Part shown: positions 1-6,457 of the stretch, piece by piece
Layout: every line of letters starts with the position of its first letter
How positions within the stretch are numbered: the stretch's first letter is position 1
Origin: Candidatus Delongbacteria bacterium
GTDB taxonomy: Bacteria > UBA4055
Length of the DNA: 6,457 nucleotides
Assembly: GCA_003477045.1 (NCBI GenBank)
Contig: DMTS01000188.1
Span: forward strand, 1-6,457
Reading direction: 5' to 3'
Notes under the pieces: model-generated
Databases searched by the model: none
Told to the model about the DNA's origin: nothing
What the model saw: only the letters and a program-made list of their open reading frames with translations
Program-made: the position numbers and the translations under genes

Positions 1-276
1 CTTTTCCTCTCCGATGGTGGATGAAATCAGAATGAACGGTATGCCTACATCCTTTTCCCTTATTAAAGCAAGTGATTCTTCTCCGTTGATATCAGGTAGA
101 TTATAGTCGGACAAAAGAATATCGGGCTGTTCGAGGTTCAGTGCAGCTACAAATTCAGCTTTATTTTTTACCCATTTGAGACTGTAATCACTTTTAAACT
201 TTTTAAGTTCATATTTGATCAGTTCGAGATCGCTCTCGTTGTCCTCAAGAATCAGTATTTTTATTTCCCTGTCCAT
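1..276 (-). CDS. Second receiver-domain protein, 3' end outside window
   Basis: An open frame of 92 codons starts at ATG 276 and runs off the left edge. It begins MDREIKILILEDNESD and has a typical receiver layout: acidic pair E11-D12, phosphoacceptor Asp57 in LLSDYNLPDINGEE (54-67), and the switch residue probably Ser85 in ILISSTIGEE (82-91). The SDYNLPD and S.TIGEE motifs place it in a different receiver subgroup from the Rcp1-like protein upstream; that subgroup often forms the N-terminus of longer proteins that go on to PAS, kinase or other output domains. The conserved Lys and everything after it lie outside the window, so the output is unknown. The start lies 18 bases after the stop of the previous gene, with a weak GGGA nine bases ahead of it. 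It is probably in the same operon and a second phosphate acceptor of the same kinase (inference). Confidence 0.9.
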   Translation of the reverse strand, partial: MDREIKILILEDNESDLELIKYELKKFKSDYSLKWVKNKAEFVAALNLEQPDILLSDYNLPDINGEESLALIREKDVGIPFILISSTIGEEK

Positions 277-294
277 TTAAGCAAGTCCCGCAGT

Positions 295-750
295 TTAATT
301 TTTCCCGGATACTTTATTCATTACCAGCCAGTAGTGGCCGATGTCTTTTATTGACTGGCTGAATTTTTGAAAGTTTATAGGCTTTAAGATATAGCTGTTT
401 ACACCGAGATCATAAGAATCTGTTATATCCTTTTCATGGCTTGACGAGGTCAGAACAACTACAGGTATCCTCCTCGTCCTTTCGTCTTCTCTAATCTTCT
501 TAAGAACTTCAATTCCGCCGACTTTAGGCATTTTGAGGTCGAGCAAAATAACTTTCGGAGGATCCATGATGTCTCTGCCTTCATATCTGCCTGTTCCGAA
601 AATGAATTCAAGAGCCTCTTCCCCGTCGTGAACATGCAGGAGATCATTAGCGAGGTTATACTTTTTCAGCTCTCTTAAAGCAAGCTCAGCTTCGTCCATG
701 TTGTCCTCGACTAGAAGAACTTCGATCTGTTTGAATCCGTTATTTTTCAT
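295..750 (-). CDS. Single-domain response regulator, Rcp1-like
   Basis: A 151-residue protein made only of a receiver domain. Visible receiver residues are the acidic pair E15-D16 in LLVEDN, the phosphoacceptor Asp71 in LLDLKMPK, the switch Thr101 in VVLTSS and Lys123 in LKP. The longer loop before the phosphorylated strand (FGTGRYEGRD, about 51-60) and the C-terminal IGHYWL segment are typical of the Rcp1 group, small regulators that commonly sit beside PAS- or phytochrome-type kinases with a SVSHDLR phosphoacceptor motif. The kinase gene ends three bases upstream and has that motif, so a cognate pair is very likely. There is no DNA-binding or enzymatic output, so it should act by protein contact or as a phosphate relay or sink, perhaps towards the second receiver 18 bases downstream. 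Start ATG with GAGGG upstream, stop TAA. Confidence 0.94.
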   Translation of the reverse strand: MKNNGFKQIEVLLVEDNMDEAELALRELKKYNLANDLLHVHDGEEALEFIFGTGRYEGRDIMDPPKVILLDLKMPKVGGIEVLKKIREDERTRRIPVVVLTSSSHEKDITDSYDLGVNSYILKPINFQKFSQSIKDIGHYWLVMNKVSGKN

Positions 751-753
751 TTT

Positions 754-3708
754 TTAACCCTCATTTACCGGTATTTTAATTATAAATTTTGCGCCTACTC
801 CCACTTTTCCCTCACCGTCAATCTGCCATCCGTGCTTAACGGCAACCTTTTGAACAATAGAAAGTCCTACTCCGGTTCCCTGAAAATCTTCGGAATTATG
901 CAGTCTCTGAAAAACCTCAAATAACTTACTCTTATATTTTTCGTCAAATCCTGCTCCGTTGTCTTCAATAGATATAATATGAAAATTATCCTTCTTTTCA
1001 TAATTAATTTTTACTTCAGCAATATCTTTTTTTGCGGTGAATTTTACAGCGTTCCCGAGCAGATTCTGAAGCATCTGGGAGAAAAGCGTTCTATCTGCCA
1101 TAATTGCGGGAATATTGTCGCTTACAGTGAAATTGAATTTTCTGTTTTTTTCTGCAGATATCAGATCGGAGAAAATTCTTTCAGCTTCATTCTTCAAATC
1201 CAGCTTTACGGGATGTATTGCTGCCCTGCCGACTCTGGAATATTCAAGTAGGTCATCTATGAGCACTTTCATCCTTTCGGAATTTTCGTTTATTCTGTCA
1301 ATAAATCTCATACCCTCTGCATCAAGATCCTTACAGTAGTCACTCTTCAGAATATCTGCAAATCCCGTAATTGCTCTCAACGGCGACCTTAGATCATGCG
1401 AAACAGAATAGCTGAAAGCCTCAAGCTCTTTGTTAGCTGAAATAAGCAGTCCGTTAACCCGTTCAAGTTCCCTTCTTGATTCGTTCACATCGGACAGAAG
1501 CATTACAAGAGACTCCTGCGCAGTAATCAGCTCATGATTCTGGTCATCAAGCTGTTTAGTTCTTTCTTTTACCTTATTTTCAAGCTCTTCATTTAATTTT
1601 CTGAGGTTTTCCTCCGCCTTTTTTCTCTGGGCGTTCTCATCCTTGACATCCTTGAGCAGGTTGAGCGTAGCTTTTTTGCTTTTTTCAAGCTCCTTCAGAT
1701 TCTCTTCAAGCTTTGCTTCAGCCACCTTTCGTTCTGAAATATCGGAAAAAATAGTAATAGCTCTCAGCTCGTCTTTCGAATCAGTATAAATATTCGATGT
1801 CAGAAACAAATGAACTGTCGAACCGTCTTTTCGGAACGCATTTACCTCTCCTTTAAAAGCTCCGGTCTTCTTTCTGATATCAAGAGATTCAGCCAGCCTT
1901 GGATCATTTACATCAAAAAGCCTGTCCCTACCGAGCGAAATAATTTCATCTTCACTTCTTCGGAATATTTTGCAGGCTTCCGGATTCGCGTGAATGATCG
2001 TTCCGTCAGGTTTTGCCATTAGGATGCCTTCGCTTGCGCTCTCAAATATCTGACGGTATTTTTCCTCGTTATCCTTTAGAAGCATCTCATTTTGCCTTAG
2101 CATATCTTCGGATTCTTTTCTTCTTTCGATCTCAGCTGTGAGCTCGGTTGTTTTTATACCTACCTGTTTTTTTAGTGTTTTATTCCAGATTATGAATCCT
2201 GAAAGCAGAATGATCAAGCCTATGAAAACAGCTGATGCATACTTAACGATTCTTTTATAATCAATGCTTTCTTCATGGTATGCGCCGAACCACTTCGAAT
2301 ATATCTTTCTGTATTCGCCGGATTCGTTCAGAGCAGTGATAGCATCAGAAATATTTCTTAATAGATTTTCATTCCCCTTTTTTACAGCGAAGCAGTATTC
2401 CTGTGATACATATGATTTCTCTATAACCTTTAAATTTTTCAGTTTGTTTTTCTCAATATAATAATGAGCCAGAGTGTGCGAAACGAGGGCGCAGTCGTAT
2501 TTACCTTCCGATAATATTTTCAACACTTCCTCTTGAGACTTGAGTGTATGGATCTCCTTATCAAAACCCTGTTTTAATAGAAATTCATGCATTACGCAGC
2601 CGTTCATCACCAGGATCGTTTTTCCTTTTAAGTCGGAAACATCTTTAATGCCCTCTGAACCATTTCTTACAATAATAACATGATCCGTAACTAGATGAGG
2701 AGGAGAAAATCTAAAACTTTTATCCTGCGAATCTGTAAAATGCATTCCTGCCAGTGCGTCTATACGGCCGGATTTTAGTGCTTCTTTCATTTCTGCCCAG
2801 CTGCCTGACTTGATCTCAACAAGAATACCGAGCTGTTTTGCAACAGCTACAGTCAGATCAACATTGTAGCCTGCGGGATTACCTTTATCGTCAAGATCAC
2901 TGAATGGCGGATAATGCGCATCTATTCCGACAACCAATTTTGTTTTTCCGATCTCGGATACAGGTTCGAACCATTTCTGGCGCAATCTGCCGAAAGTGCC
3001 GTCGGCTATAATTATCGAAAGGCCTTCATTTATATGAGCCAGTAGTTCAGTTCTACCTTTAGGAACTGCAAAGCAGAAATTCTGCTGAAAATCAATAATT
3101 TCGATTGCAAGCGGTTCAACATTGACGATGCCTGATTGTTTCACAAGATTCAATCCCATAACTTTCTGCGTAATTACGATGTCACATTTTCCTTCAGAAA
3201 GATATTTGAAAGCATCTTCAAAAGAAAATGTAGTACATACGCTGTCAGCCAGTTTAACACGCCTTACATACTCTTCGGCATTGTCTCCTTTCATTACCAT
3301 AAGCCTTGCTTTTTTCAGGTCATTTCTTGTTTTGAATCTTGTCTCCCCTGTTCTGGCGAATACCGCACCGTGATAAGTCATATAAGGGAAAGTAAAATCA
3401 TAGAACTCTTCTCTCTCCGGTGTTCTTCCCACGAGAGGCAGAACATCAAGCTTGCCGTCAGCTAATTCCTGCTTGATTACGCTCCATTCTCCGACTTTGA
3501 AGTCAATTTTGATATCCATGACTTCGCAGGCTGCCTGAAGCAGTTCGACGGAGAATCCGCCGGCGGTACTGTCAGGGTTCACAATGCAGAACGGCGGGTA
3601 ATCGTACTCTGAGGCTGATCTAAGCAGTGTCGGCTTAGCCTCTTTAGAAAACAAGTTCGTCAAAGATGCAAAAAGAATTATTATGAATATACAAACATTC
3701 CTGTACAT
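754..3708 (-). CDS. Membrane sensor histidine kinase with two periplasmic solute-binding domains and a PAS domain
   Basis: A complete 984-residue kinase. Residues 1-21 form a hydrophobic signal sequence or anchor. Two tandem SBP_bac_3-type periplasmic domains follow (about 25-250 and 255-478). They share YPPF, SEGK.D, CFAV.KG and KWF landmarks, which points to an internal duplication. One membrane helix (about 488-508) leads to a PAS domain (about 545-660, ending in DISER), a long coiled coil (about 660-765), HisKA with SVSHDLRSPLR (phosphoacceptor His771), and HATPase with N-box NLLGNA (882-887), G1 DNGAGF (916-921), F-box FEVFQRL and G2 GTGVGLS (944-950). All catalytic boxes are present, so it should autophosphorylate. 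By family knowledge, binding of a small solute in the periplasm controls the kinase. Ligand-pocket residues are unusual: the Arg typical of amino-acid binders is kept in domain 1 (R99) but is Gln (Q328) in domain 2, and an Asp that often holds the amino group is missing in both (Q181, S410). These assignments are by eye. The Rcp1-like regulator three bases downstream is the probable partner. Confidence 0.95.
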   Translation of the reverse strand: MYRNVCIFIIILFASLTNLFSKEAKPTLLRSASEYDYPPFCIVNPDSTAGGFSVELLQAACEVMDIKIDFKVGEWSVIKQELADGKLDVLPLVGRTPEREEFYDFTFPYMTYHGAVFARTGETRFKTRNDLKKARLMVMKGDNAEEYVRRVKLADSVCTTFSFEDAFKYLSEGKCDIVITQKVMGLNLVKQSGIVNVEPLAIEIIDFQQNFCFAVPKGRTELLAHINEGLSIIIADGTFGRLRQKWFEPVSEIGKTKLVVGIDAHYPPFSDLDDKGNPAGYNVDLTVAVAKQLGILVEIKSGSWAEMKEALKSGRIDALAGMHFTDSQDKSFRFSPPHLVTDHVIIVRNGSEGIKDVSDLKGKTILVMNGCVMHEFLLKQGFDKEIHTLKSQEEVLKILSEGKYDCALVSHTLAHYYIEKNKLKNLKVIEKSYVSQEYCFAVKKGNENLLRNISDAITALNESGEYRKIYSKWFGAYHEESIDYKRIVKYASAVFIGLIILLSGFIIWNKTLKKQVGIKTTELTAEIERRKESEDMLRQNEMLLKDNEEKYRQIFESASEGILMAKPDGTIIHANPEACKIFRRSEDEIISLGRDRLFDVNDPRLAESLDIRKKTGAFKGEVNAFRKDGSTVHLFLTSNIYTDSKDELRAITIFSDISERKVAEAKLEENLKELEKSKKATLNLLKDVKDENAQRKKAEENLRKLNEELENKVKERTKQLDDQNHELITAQESLVMLLSDVNESRRELERVNGLLISANKELEAFSYSVSHDLRSPLRAITGFADILKSDYCKDLDAEGMRFIDRINENSERMKVLIDDLLEYSRVGRAAIHPVKLDLKNEAERIFSDLISAEKNRKFNFTVSDNIPAIMADRTLFSQMLQNLLGNAVKFTAKKDIAEVKINYEKKDNFHIISIEDNGAGFDEKYKSKLFEVFQRLHNSEDFQGTGVGLSIVQKVAVKHGWQIDGEGKVGVGAKFIIKIPVNEG
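758..762 (-). promoter_or_regulatory. Ribosome-binding site inside the 3' end of the kinase gene
   Basis: GAGGG on the minus strand lies seven bases before the ATG at 750. It is formed by the last two sense codons of the kinase (GAG GGT), followed by TAA, three A residues and the next start. Ribosomes finishing the kinase therefore stop on top of the start site of the regulator, which suggests translational coupling and a tuned kinase-to-regulator ratio. Confidence 0.7.
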
Positions 3709-3713
3709 CTATA

Positions 3714-3718
3714 CCTCC
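3714..3718 (-). promoter_or_regulatory. Ribosome-binding site of the sensor kinase
   Basis: On the minus strand GGAGG stands five bases before the ATG at 3708 and directly follows the TAG stop of the PAS gene. It is the closest match to the Shine-Dalgarno consensus among the gene starts here. It fixes the start that gives a signal-peptide-like N-terminus, and it suggests strong translation of the kinase within the shared transcript. Confidence 0.8.
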
Positions 3719-3720
3719 GT

Positions 3721-4407
3721 CTAATACTTTTCAGGCTTTCCTGATGCTTTAAGAAGCTCATTAACTTCCTTTTTCAGCTCAACCATCTTGAGTTCTCTAT
3801 CAACCATCAGGTCATAGAAAATCTGAAGCTCTTTGGACTTGTCGCTTAAAATTTTTTCAGCCTGTACACGCTCTGTGATATCAAGAGCATTTATGAGGCA
3901 TTGGCTGCCGTTTTCTAACCCGGTGCCTAAAAGATGGATATTTCTTGGCAGATATTTTTCCGGTGTAATCATTATTTCGCACGATTTTCGATCATTGCTC
4001 TTGAAACTTCCTTCAAGAAAATTTTTAAAAATTGATTTCGTATCTGAAGATATGAATAAGCTGAAAATACTGTTTTTTAGATTTGAACGGTCTTTTCCAA
4101 TCATTTCCGCACCGCTTAAGTTCAATTCGGTGATAATACCCTCTTTGTTGAGCCCAAAATAACCGAGAGGTGAAAAATCAAATATTTCAGTATATTTTTC
4201 AGCCGCTTCCTCTGCAGCCGTCCTTGCAAGCATAAGCTCCTCGTTCTGCATTTCTAGCTCTATCTGATGCACTTCAAGCTCGTGAAAAAGTTTCTGCGTG
4301 TCAAATTCAGAAGTATTCTCATTTCTTTTCGAAAATTTCTTTTTCAGGGATTCTTCTGCTTTTTCGCGAAGGATAGCTGCTTTAGATTTTGTGTCCTGAT
4401 TTTTCAT
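3721..4407 (-). CDS. Stand-alone PAS-domain protein without output domain
   Basis: A 228-residue soluble protein from ATG at 4407 to TAG, preceded by AGGG (4415-4418) seven bases before the start. It has a charged N-terminal helix (about 10-35), then a helical segment with HELEVHQIELEMQNEEL (42-58), a motif often found just ahead of PAS domains in sensor kinases. One PAS domain follows (about 70-185, beginning EKYTEIFDFSPLGYF and ending in DITER at 176-180). The tail is helical with RELKMVELKKEVNELL (204-219), a C-terminal segment recurrent in PAS proteins. No kinase, cyclase, EAL, DNA-binding or transmembrane part is visible. Both ends look natural, so it is probably not a broken kinase. It lies 14 bases after the CheR gene and 12 before the sensor kinase. 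I infer a cytoplasmic sensory or adaptor subunit that pairs with PAS or coiled-coil parts of its neighbours. The ligand or cofactor cannot be told from the sequence. Confidence 0.88.
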   Translation of the reverse strand: MKNQDTKSKAAILREKAEESLKKKFSKRNENTSEFDTQKLFHELEVHQIELEMQNEELMLARTAAEEAAEKYTEIFDFSPLGYFGLNKEGIITELNLSGAEMIGKDRSNLKNSIFSLFISSDTKSIFKNFLEGSFKSNDRKSCEIMITPEKYLPRNIHLLGTGLENGSQCLINALDITERVQAEKILSDKSKELQIFYDLMVDRELKMVELKKEVNELLKASGKPEKY

Positions 4408-4421
4408 TTTTTGTCCCTGTT

Positions 4422-6457
4422 TTATTTTTTATTTGATTTTTTAATTTGTTTTTGAAGTTCTATTTCCAGCTTTTTTGCTATCGTAATATCGCTGAATGTA
4501 ATGACAAGCCCGTCAATCCGGTCGGCGGTTGTCCGATAAGGCATGATCCTTATATTGAACCACCTTTTATCGTGTGTTTCTATTGCAGTCTCCATAGATG
4601 TAAGGTTTTTTAATACATGAAGCGCGTGGCTCTTAATTTCAGGATATTGCAGGTCGGTAACAAGATCGGTAAAAGGTCTGCCGATATCCACATTCCTCAG
4701 CTTGAATATATTAACGACATGATCAGTAAATCTTCTGACATTCAGATCCTTATCGAGAAATAAAGTGGCTATCTCGGTGCTGTTCAGCAGATTTTTCATA
4801 TCGTCATTCGTCCGTGTAAAATCACTGATCTTGCTTTGCAGTTCTGCATTTACAGTCTGAAGCTCTTCGTTAAGGCTCTGCATTTCTTCTTTTGAAGTGG
4901 TAAGTTCTTCGTTGGTTGACTGAAGTTCTTCATTAGTTGATTGAAGTTCCTCATTGGTTGACTGGAGCTCTTCCTGCGATGTTTGCGCCTCTTCCCTGAT
5001 TATCTGAAGTTCTTCATTGTTCTTTTTCAATTCCGCTTCAAATTCATTTTGATGAGCTATTGAACTTTGTTTTCGTGTTTTCCCTATTCCTGTTTTTTTT
5101 ACTAACTCAGCTCTGACATCGTTAAAAACCACCATTATCATGCCTTTTAGAGAATCGGGTTTTTCTAACCTCTGAACAGTGACATCAACAAAGTAAGTTT
5201 CTGTTTCCGCTTCAATCTTGATATTTCGCACAGTTACGGGATCAGGACTCTGCATTGCGGTTCTGAATAAACCGGGCAGTTCACGGTCTAATCCTTCGCG
5301 GGCCATTGCGTGGATATTCCAGTTAGCTTTTCCGGCTACGGGTTCAAGATATTTTCCTGTACGCCCGGTAATGTAAATAATGTCCCCTTTATCGTTAGCC
5401 AGCACGCTTGCAGGAGAAAACTGCTGAAGCAGGATCTGATCGGCAAGTGTCTGAATATTTCCTACTGCTTTCAAAGGTGTTTTTTTTGAGATTGTCAACT
5501 CTTTACGGCGGTAAATGAAGCTTGGAAAATTAGTTAGCTGAGTAATCGAAGCGGAAGCGGAGCGTTTATAAAATTTTAATTTTGAATCCAGTTCAATAAA
5601 CCCTTCATTAATAACTCCAAGCGTTTCTGAGGTACCGAGCAGTAAAATACCGCACGGATTGAGGCTGTAATTAAATAATGAGATCAATTTTTTCTGCAAT
5701 TCCGGCTCCATATAAATGAGCATATTGCGGCAGGCAAGAAAATCAAGTTTGGTAAAAGGAGAGTCTTTAGTCACATTATGCGGTGCGAACACGATCATTT
5801 CGCGGATAACATTATTTACGCGAAAACCTTTTCCTTCAACAGAAAAATACCGTTTGAGTCGTTCCGGAGAAACATCCTCAGAAATTTTACCGGAAAAATA
5901 GGCTTTCCTTGCTATATATATCGGATCCAGATCTATATCTGTAGCAAATATCTGCAAAGTGATTTTTTTGTGATTTTCATTTTTTTCCATAATTTCTTTA
6001 AAAACGATCGCCAGCGAATAAGCCTCTTCACCTGTTGAGCAGGCAGGCACCCAGGCTCGCAGTACATAATTGTCCGGCAGTTCTTTTATCAGATCGGGCA
6101 GAATACTTTCTTTGAGCTTAACCCACACGGGTTCGTCGCGGAAAAATCTTGTAACGCCGATCAGCATTTCCTTAAAAAGTATTTCGACTTCTTTAGGGTT
6201 TTCCTGAAGGAAACGGACATAACTGCCGATCTTGTCCAATTGATGGATGCCCTTGCGCCTTTCAATTCTGCGTAAGAGCGTGTTTTTTTTGTATAAGGAA
6301 AAATCATGACCTGTCTGGTCGCGCAGCAGGATTATTATTTTATCAAGCCTGCTCCTGTCTTTTTCATCCGGTTCCTGATCAGCTTTAACGGACGGAATAA
6401 ACTCAAGAAATTCTATCAGTTTCGCAGGTAATTCCCCTGCAGGAGCAATAATATCGG
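4422..6457 (-). CDS. CheB/CheR-type hybrid: CheR methyltransferase with PAS domains, 5' end outside window
   Basis: The reading frame is open to the right edge, leaving 677 visible residues (numbered from the edge) and a TAA stop. Residues 1-50 resemble the linker that joins CheB to CheR in hybrid proteins, so a CheB methylesterase domain probably lies upstream but is not seen. CheR follows: N-terminal helix motif LLRRIERR (about 59-66), FFRD (104-107), SAM-binding ACSTGEEAYSLAI (138-150), ATDID (171-175) and CRNMLIYM (242-249). By family knowledge it transfers methyl groups from S-adenosylmethionine to glutamates, classically of chemoreceptors, in the cytoplasm. A PAS-like domain (about 337-450, with RTGKYLEP), a coiled coil of QSTNEEL-type heptads (about 472-552) and a final PAS domain (about 554-662) follow. 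Many relatives continue into a histidine kinase; this one stops at a lysine-rich tail. The first gene of the visible operon, it ends 14 bases before the PAS gene. A TTG at 6239 is internal to CheR, not the start. Identification of CheR is firm; CheB is inferred. Confidence 0.93.
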   Translation of the reverse strand, partial: DIIAPAGELPAKLIEFLEFIPSVKADQEPDEKDRSRLDKIIILLRDQTGHDFSLYKKNTLLRRIERRKGIHQLDKIGSYVRFLQENPKEVEILFKEMLIGVTRFFRDEPVWVKLKESILPDLIKELPDNYVLRAWVPACSTGEEAYSLAIVFKEIMEKNENHKKITLQIFATDIDLDPIYIARKAYFSGKISEDVSPERLKRYFSVEGKGFRVNNVIREMIVFAPHNVTKDSPFTKLDFLACRNMLIYMEPELQKKLISLFNYSLNPCGILLLGTSETLGVINEGFIELDSKLKFYKRSASASITQLTNFPSFIYRRKELTISKKTPLKAVGNIQTLADQILLQQFSPASVLANDKGDIIYITGRTGKYLEPVAGKANWNIHAMAREGLDRELPGLFRTAMQSPDPVTVRNIKIEAETETYFVDVTVQRLEKPDSLKGMIMVVFNDVRAELVKKTGIGKTRKQSSIAHQNEFEAELKKNNEELQIIREEAQTSQEELQSTNEELQSTNEELQSTNEELTTSKEEMQSLNEELQTVNAELQSKISDFTRTNDDMKNLLNSTEIATLFLDKDLNVRRFTDHVVNIFKLRNVDIGRPFTDLVTDLQYPEIKSHALHVLKNLTSMETAIETHDKRWFNIRIMPYRTTADRIDGLVITFSDITIAKKLEIELQKQIKKSNKK
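4903..4965 (-). repeat. Three tandem 21-bp repeats encoding coiled-coil heptads
   Basis: Three adjacent 21-base units (4903-4923, 4924-4944, 4945-4965) differ at only a few bases and encode the seven-residue unit QSTNEEL three times in the CheB/CheR-type gene. A decayed fourth unit (4966-4986) encodes a related SQEEL-containing segment, and degenerate heptads (SKEEM, SLNEEL, TVNAEL) continue on the other side. The unit length equals exactly seven codons, so gain or loss of a copy would keep the reading frame and the coiled-coil register. The protein motif is common in this family, so this is a conserved signalling helix rather than a satellite repeat. Confidence 0.85.

Noticed and set aside
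459..647. Minus-strand 62-codon ORF inside the Rcp1-like regulator
   Set aside because: It lies in another frame of a receiver domain whose catalytic residues are all intact, and its translation has no family features.
979..1251. Plus-strand ORF of 90 codons, and similar ones at 3136-3465, 3833-4162 and 5778-6038
   Set aside because: They are antisense shadows of well-supported domains (HATPase, SBP domain 1, PAS, CheR), with no recognisable motifs and low-complexity, Phe/Ser-rich translations.
2200..2262. A second membrane helix in the kinase next to residues 488-508
   Set aside because: Only one continuous hydrophobic stretch is present after the SBP domains. The other hydrophobic segment is the N-terminal signal or anchor, as expected for this topology.
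3709..4424. A kinase broken by frameshifts into the PAS protein and its neighbours
   Set aside because: Each gene has its own ribosome-binding site and natural-looking ends, and no kinase remnants are present in other frames of the short gaps.
4421..4446. T/A-rich tract that looks like a terminator tail between the CheR-type gene and the PAS gene
   Set aside because: No GC-rich hairpin precedes it. The tract encodes the lysine/asparagine-rich C-terminus and the short spacer, and the next gene follows after 14 bases.
6237..6239. TTG as the start codon of the CheR-type gene
   Set aside because: The frame stays open upstream to the window edge and encodes the conserved CheR N-terminal motif LLRRIERR immediately before it, so the TTG is an internal leucine codon.

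Overview
The window is gene-dense and wholly bacterial in style. Five genes all lie on the minus strand, so transcription runs from the right edge (6457) to the left edge (1). The gaps between genes are only 14, 12, 3 and 18 bases, with no visible promoter or hairpin terminator, so this is best read as the middle of one operon that is cut at both ends. The DNA is AT-leaning, lysine and A-tract rich, and uses recognisable Shine-Dalgarno sites (GGAGG, GAGGG, AGGG). A secreted or membrane-anchored binding-protein kinase together with a CheB/CheR-type hybrid is typical of environmental Gram-negative bacteria with many sensory genes, such as Ignavibacteria/Chlorobi-type Bacteroidota or deltaproteobacterial groups. 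That placement is a weak inference; no phylogenetic marker is present.

Layout in order of transcription: (1) 6457-4422, the 3' part of a CheB/CheR-type hybrid. The visible part is the end of the CheB-CheR linker, the complete CheR methyltransferase, a PAS-like domain, a heptad-repeat coiled coil and a terminal PAS domain. (2) 4407-3721, a small stand-alone PAS protein with no output domain. (3) 3708-754, a large membrane sensor histidine kinase with two tandem periplasmic solute-binding (SBP_bac_3-type) domains, one membrane helix, a PAS domain, a long coiled coil, HisKA and HATPase. (4) 750-295, a single-domain response regulator of the Rcp1 type, whose ribosome-binding site lies in the last codons of the kinase. 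(5) 276-1, the first 92 codons of a second, different receiver-domain protein that runs off the left edge.

Likely joint working (inference): the kinase senses a small solute in the periplasm and phosphorylates the Rcp1-like regulator encoded next to it, and perhaps also the second receiver. The PAS protein and the CheR-PAS protein probably act on the same sensory complex as additional sensing or adaptation modules. No chemoreceptor, CheA or CheW is in view, so the substrate of the methyltransferase is an open question. The individual families are all known; the unusual part is this combination, plus some non-canonical ligand-pocket positions in the kinase. I do not see a CRISPR array, mobile element, tRNA, rRNA or riboswitch, and no gene-free stretch exceeds 20 bases.
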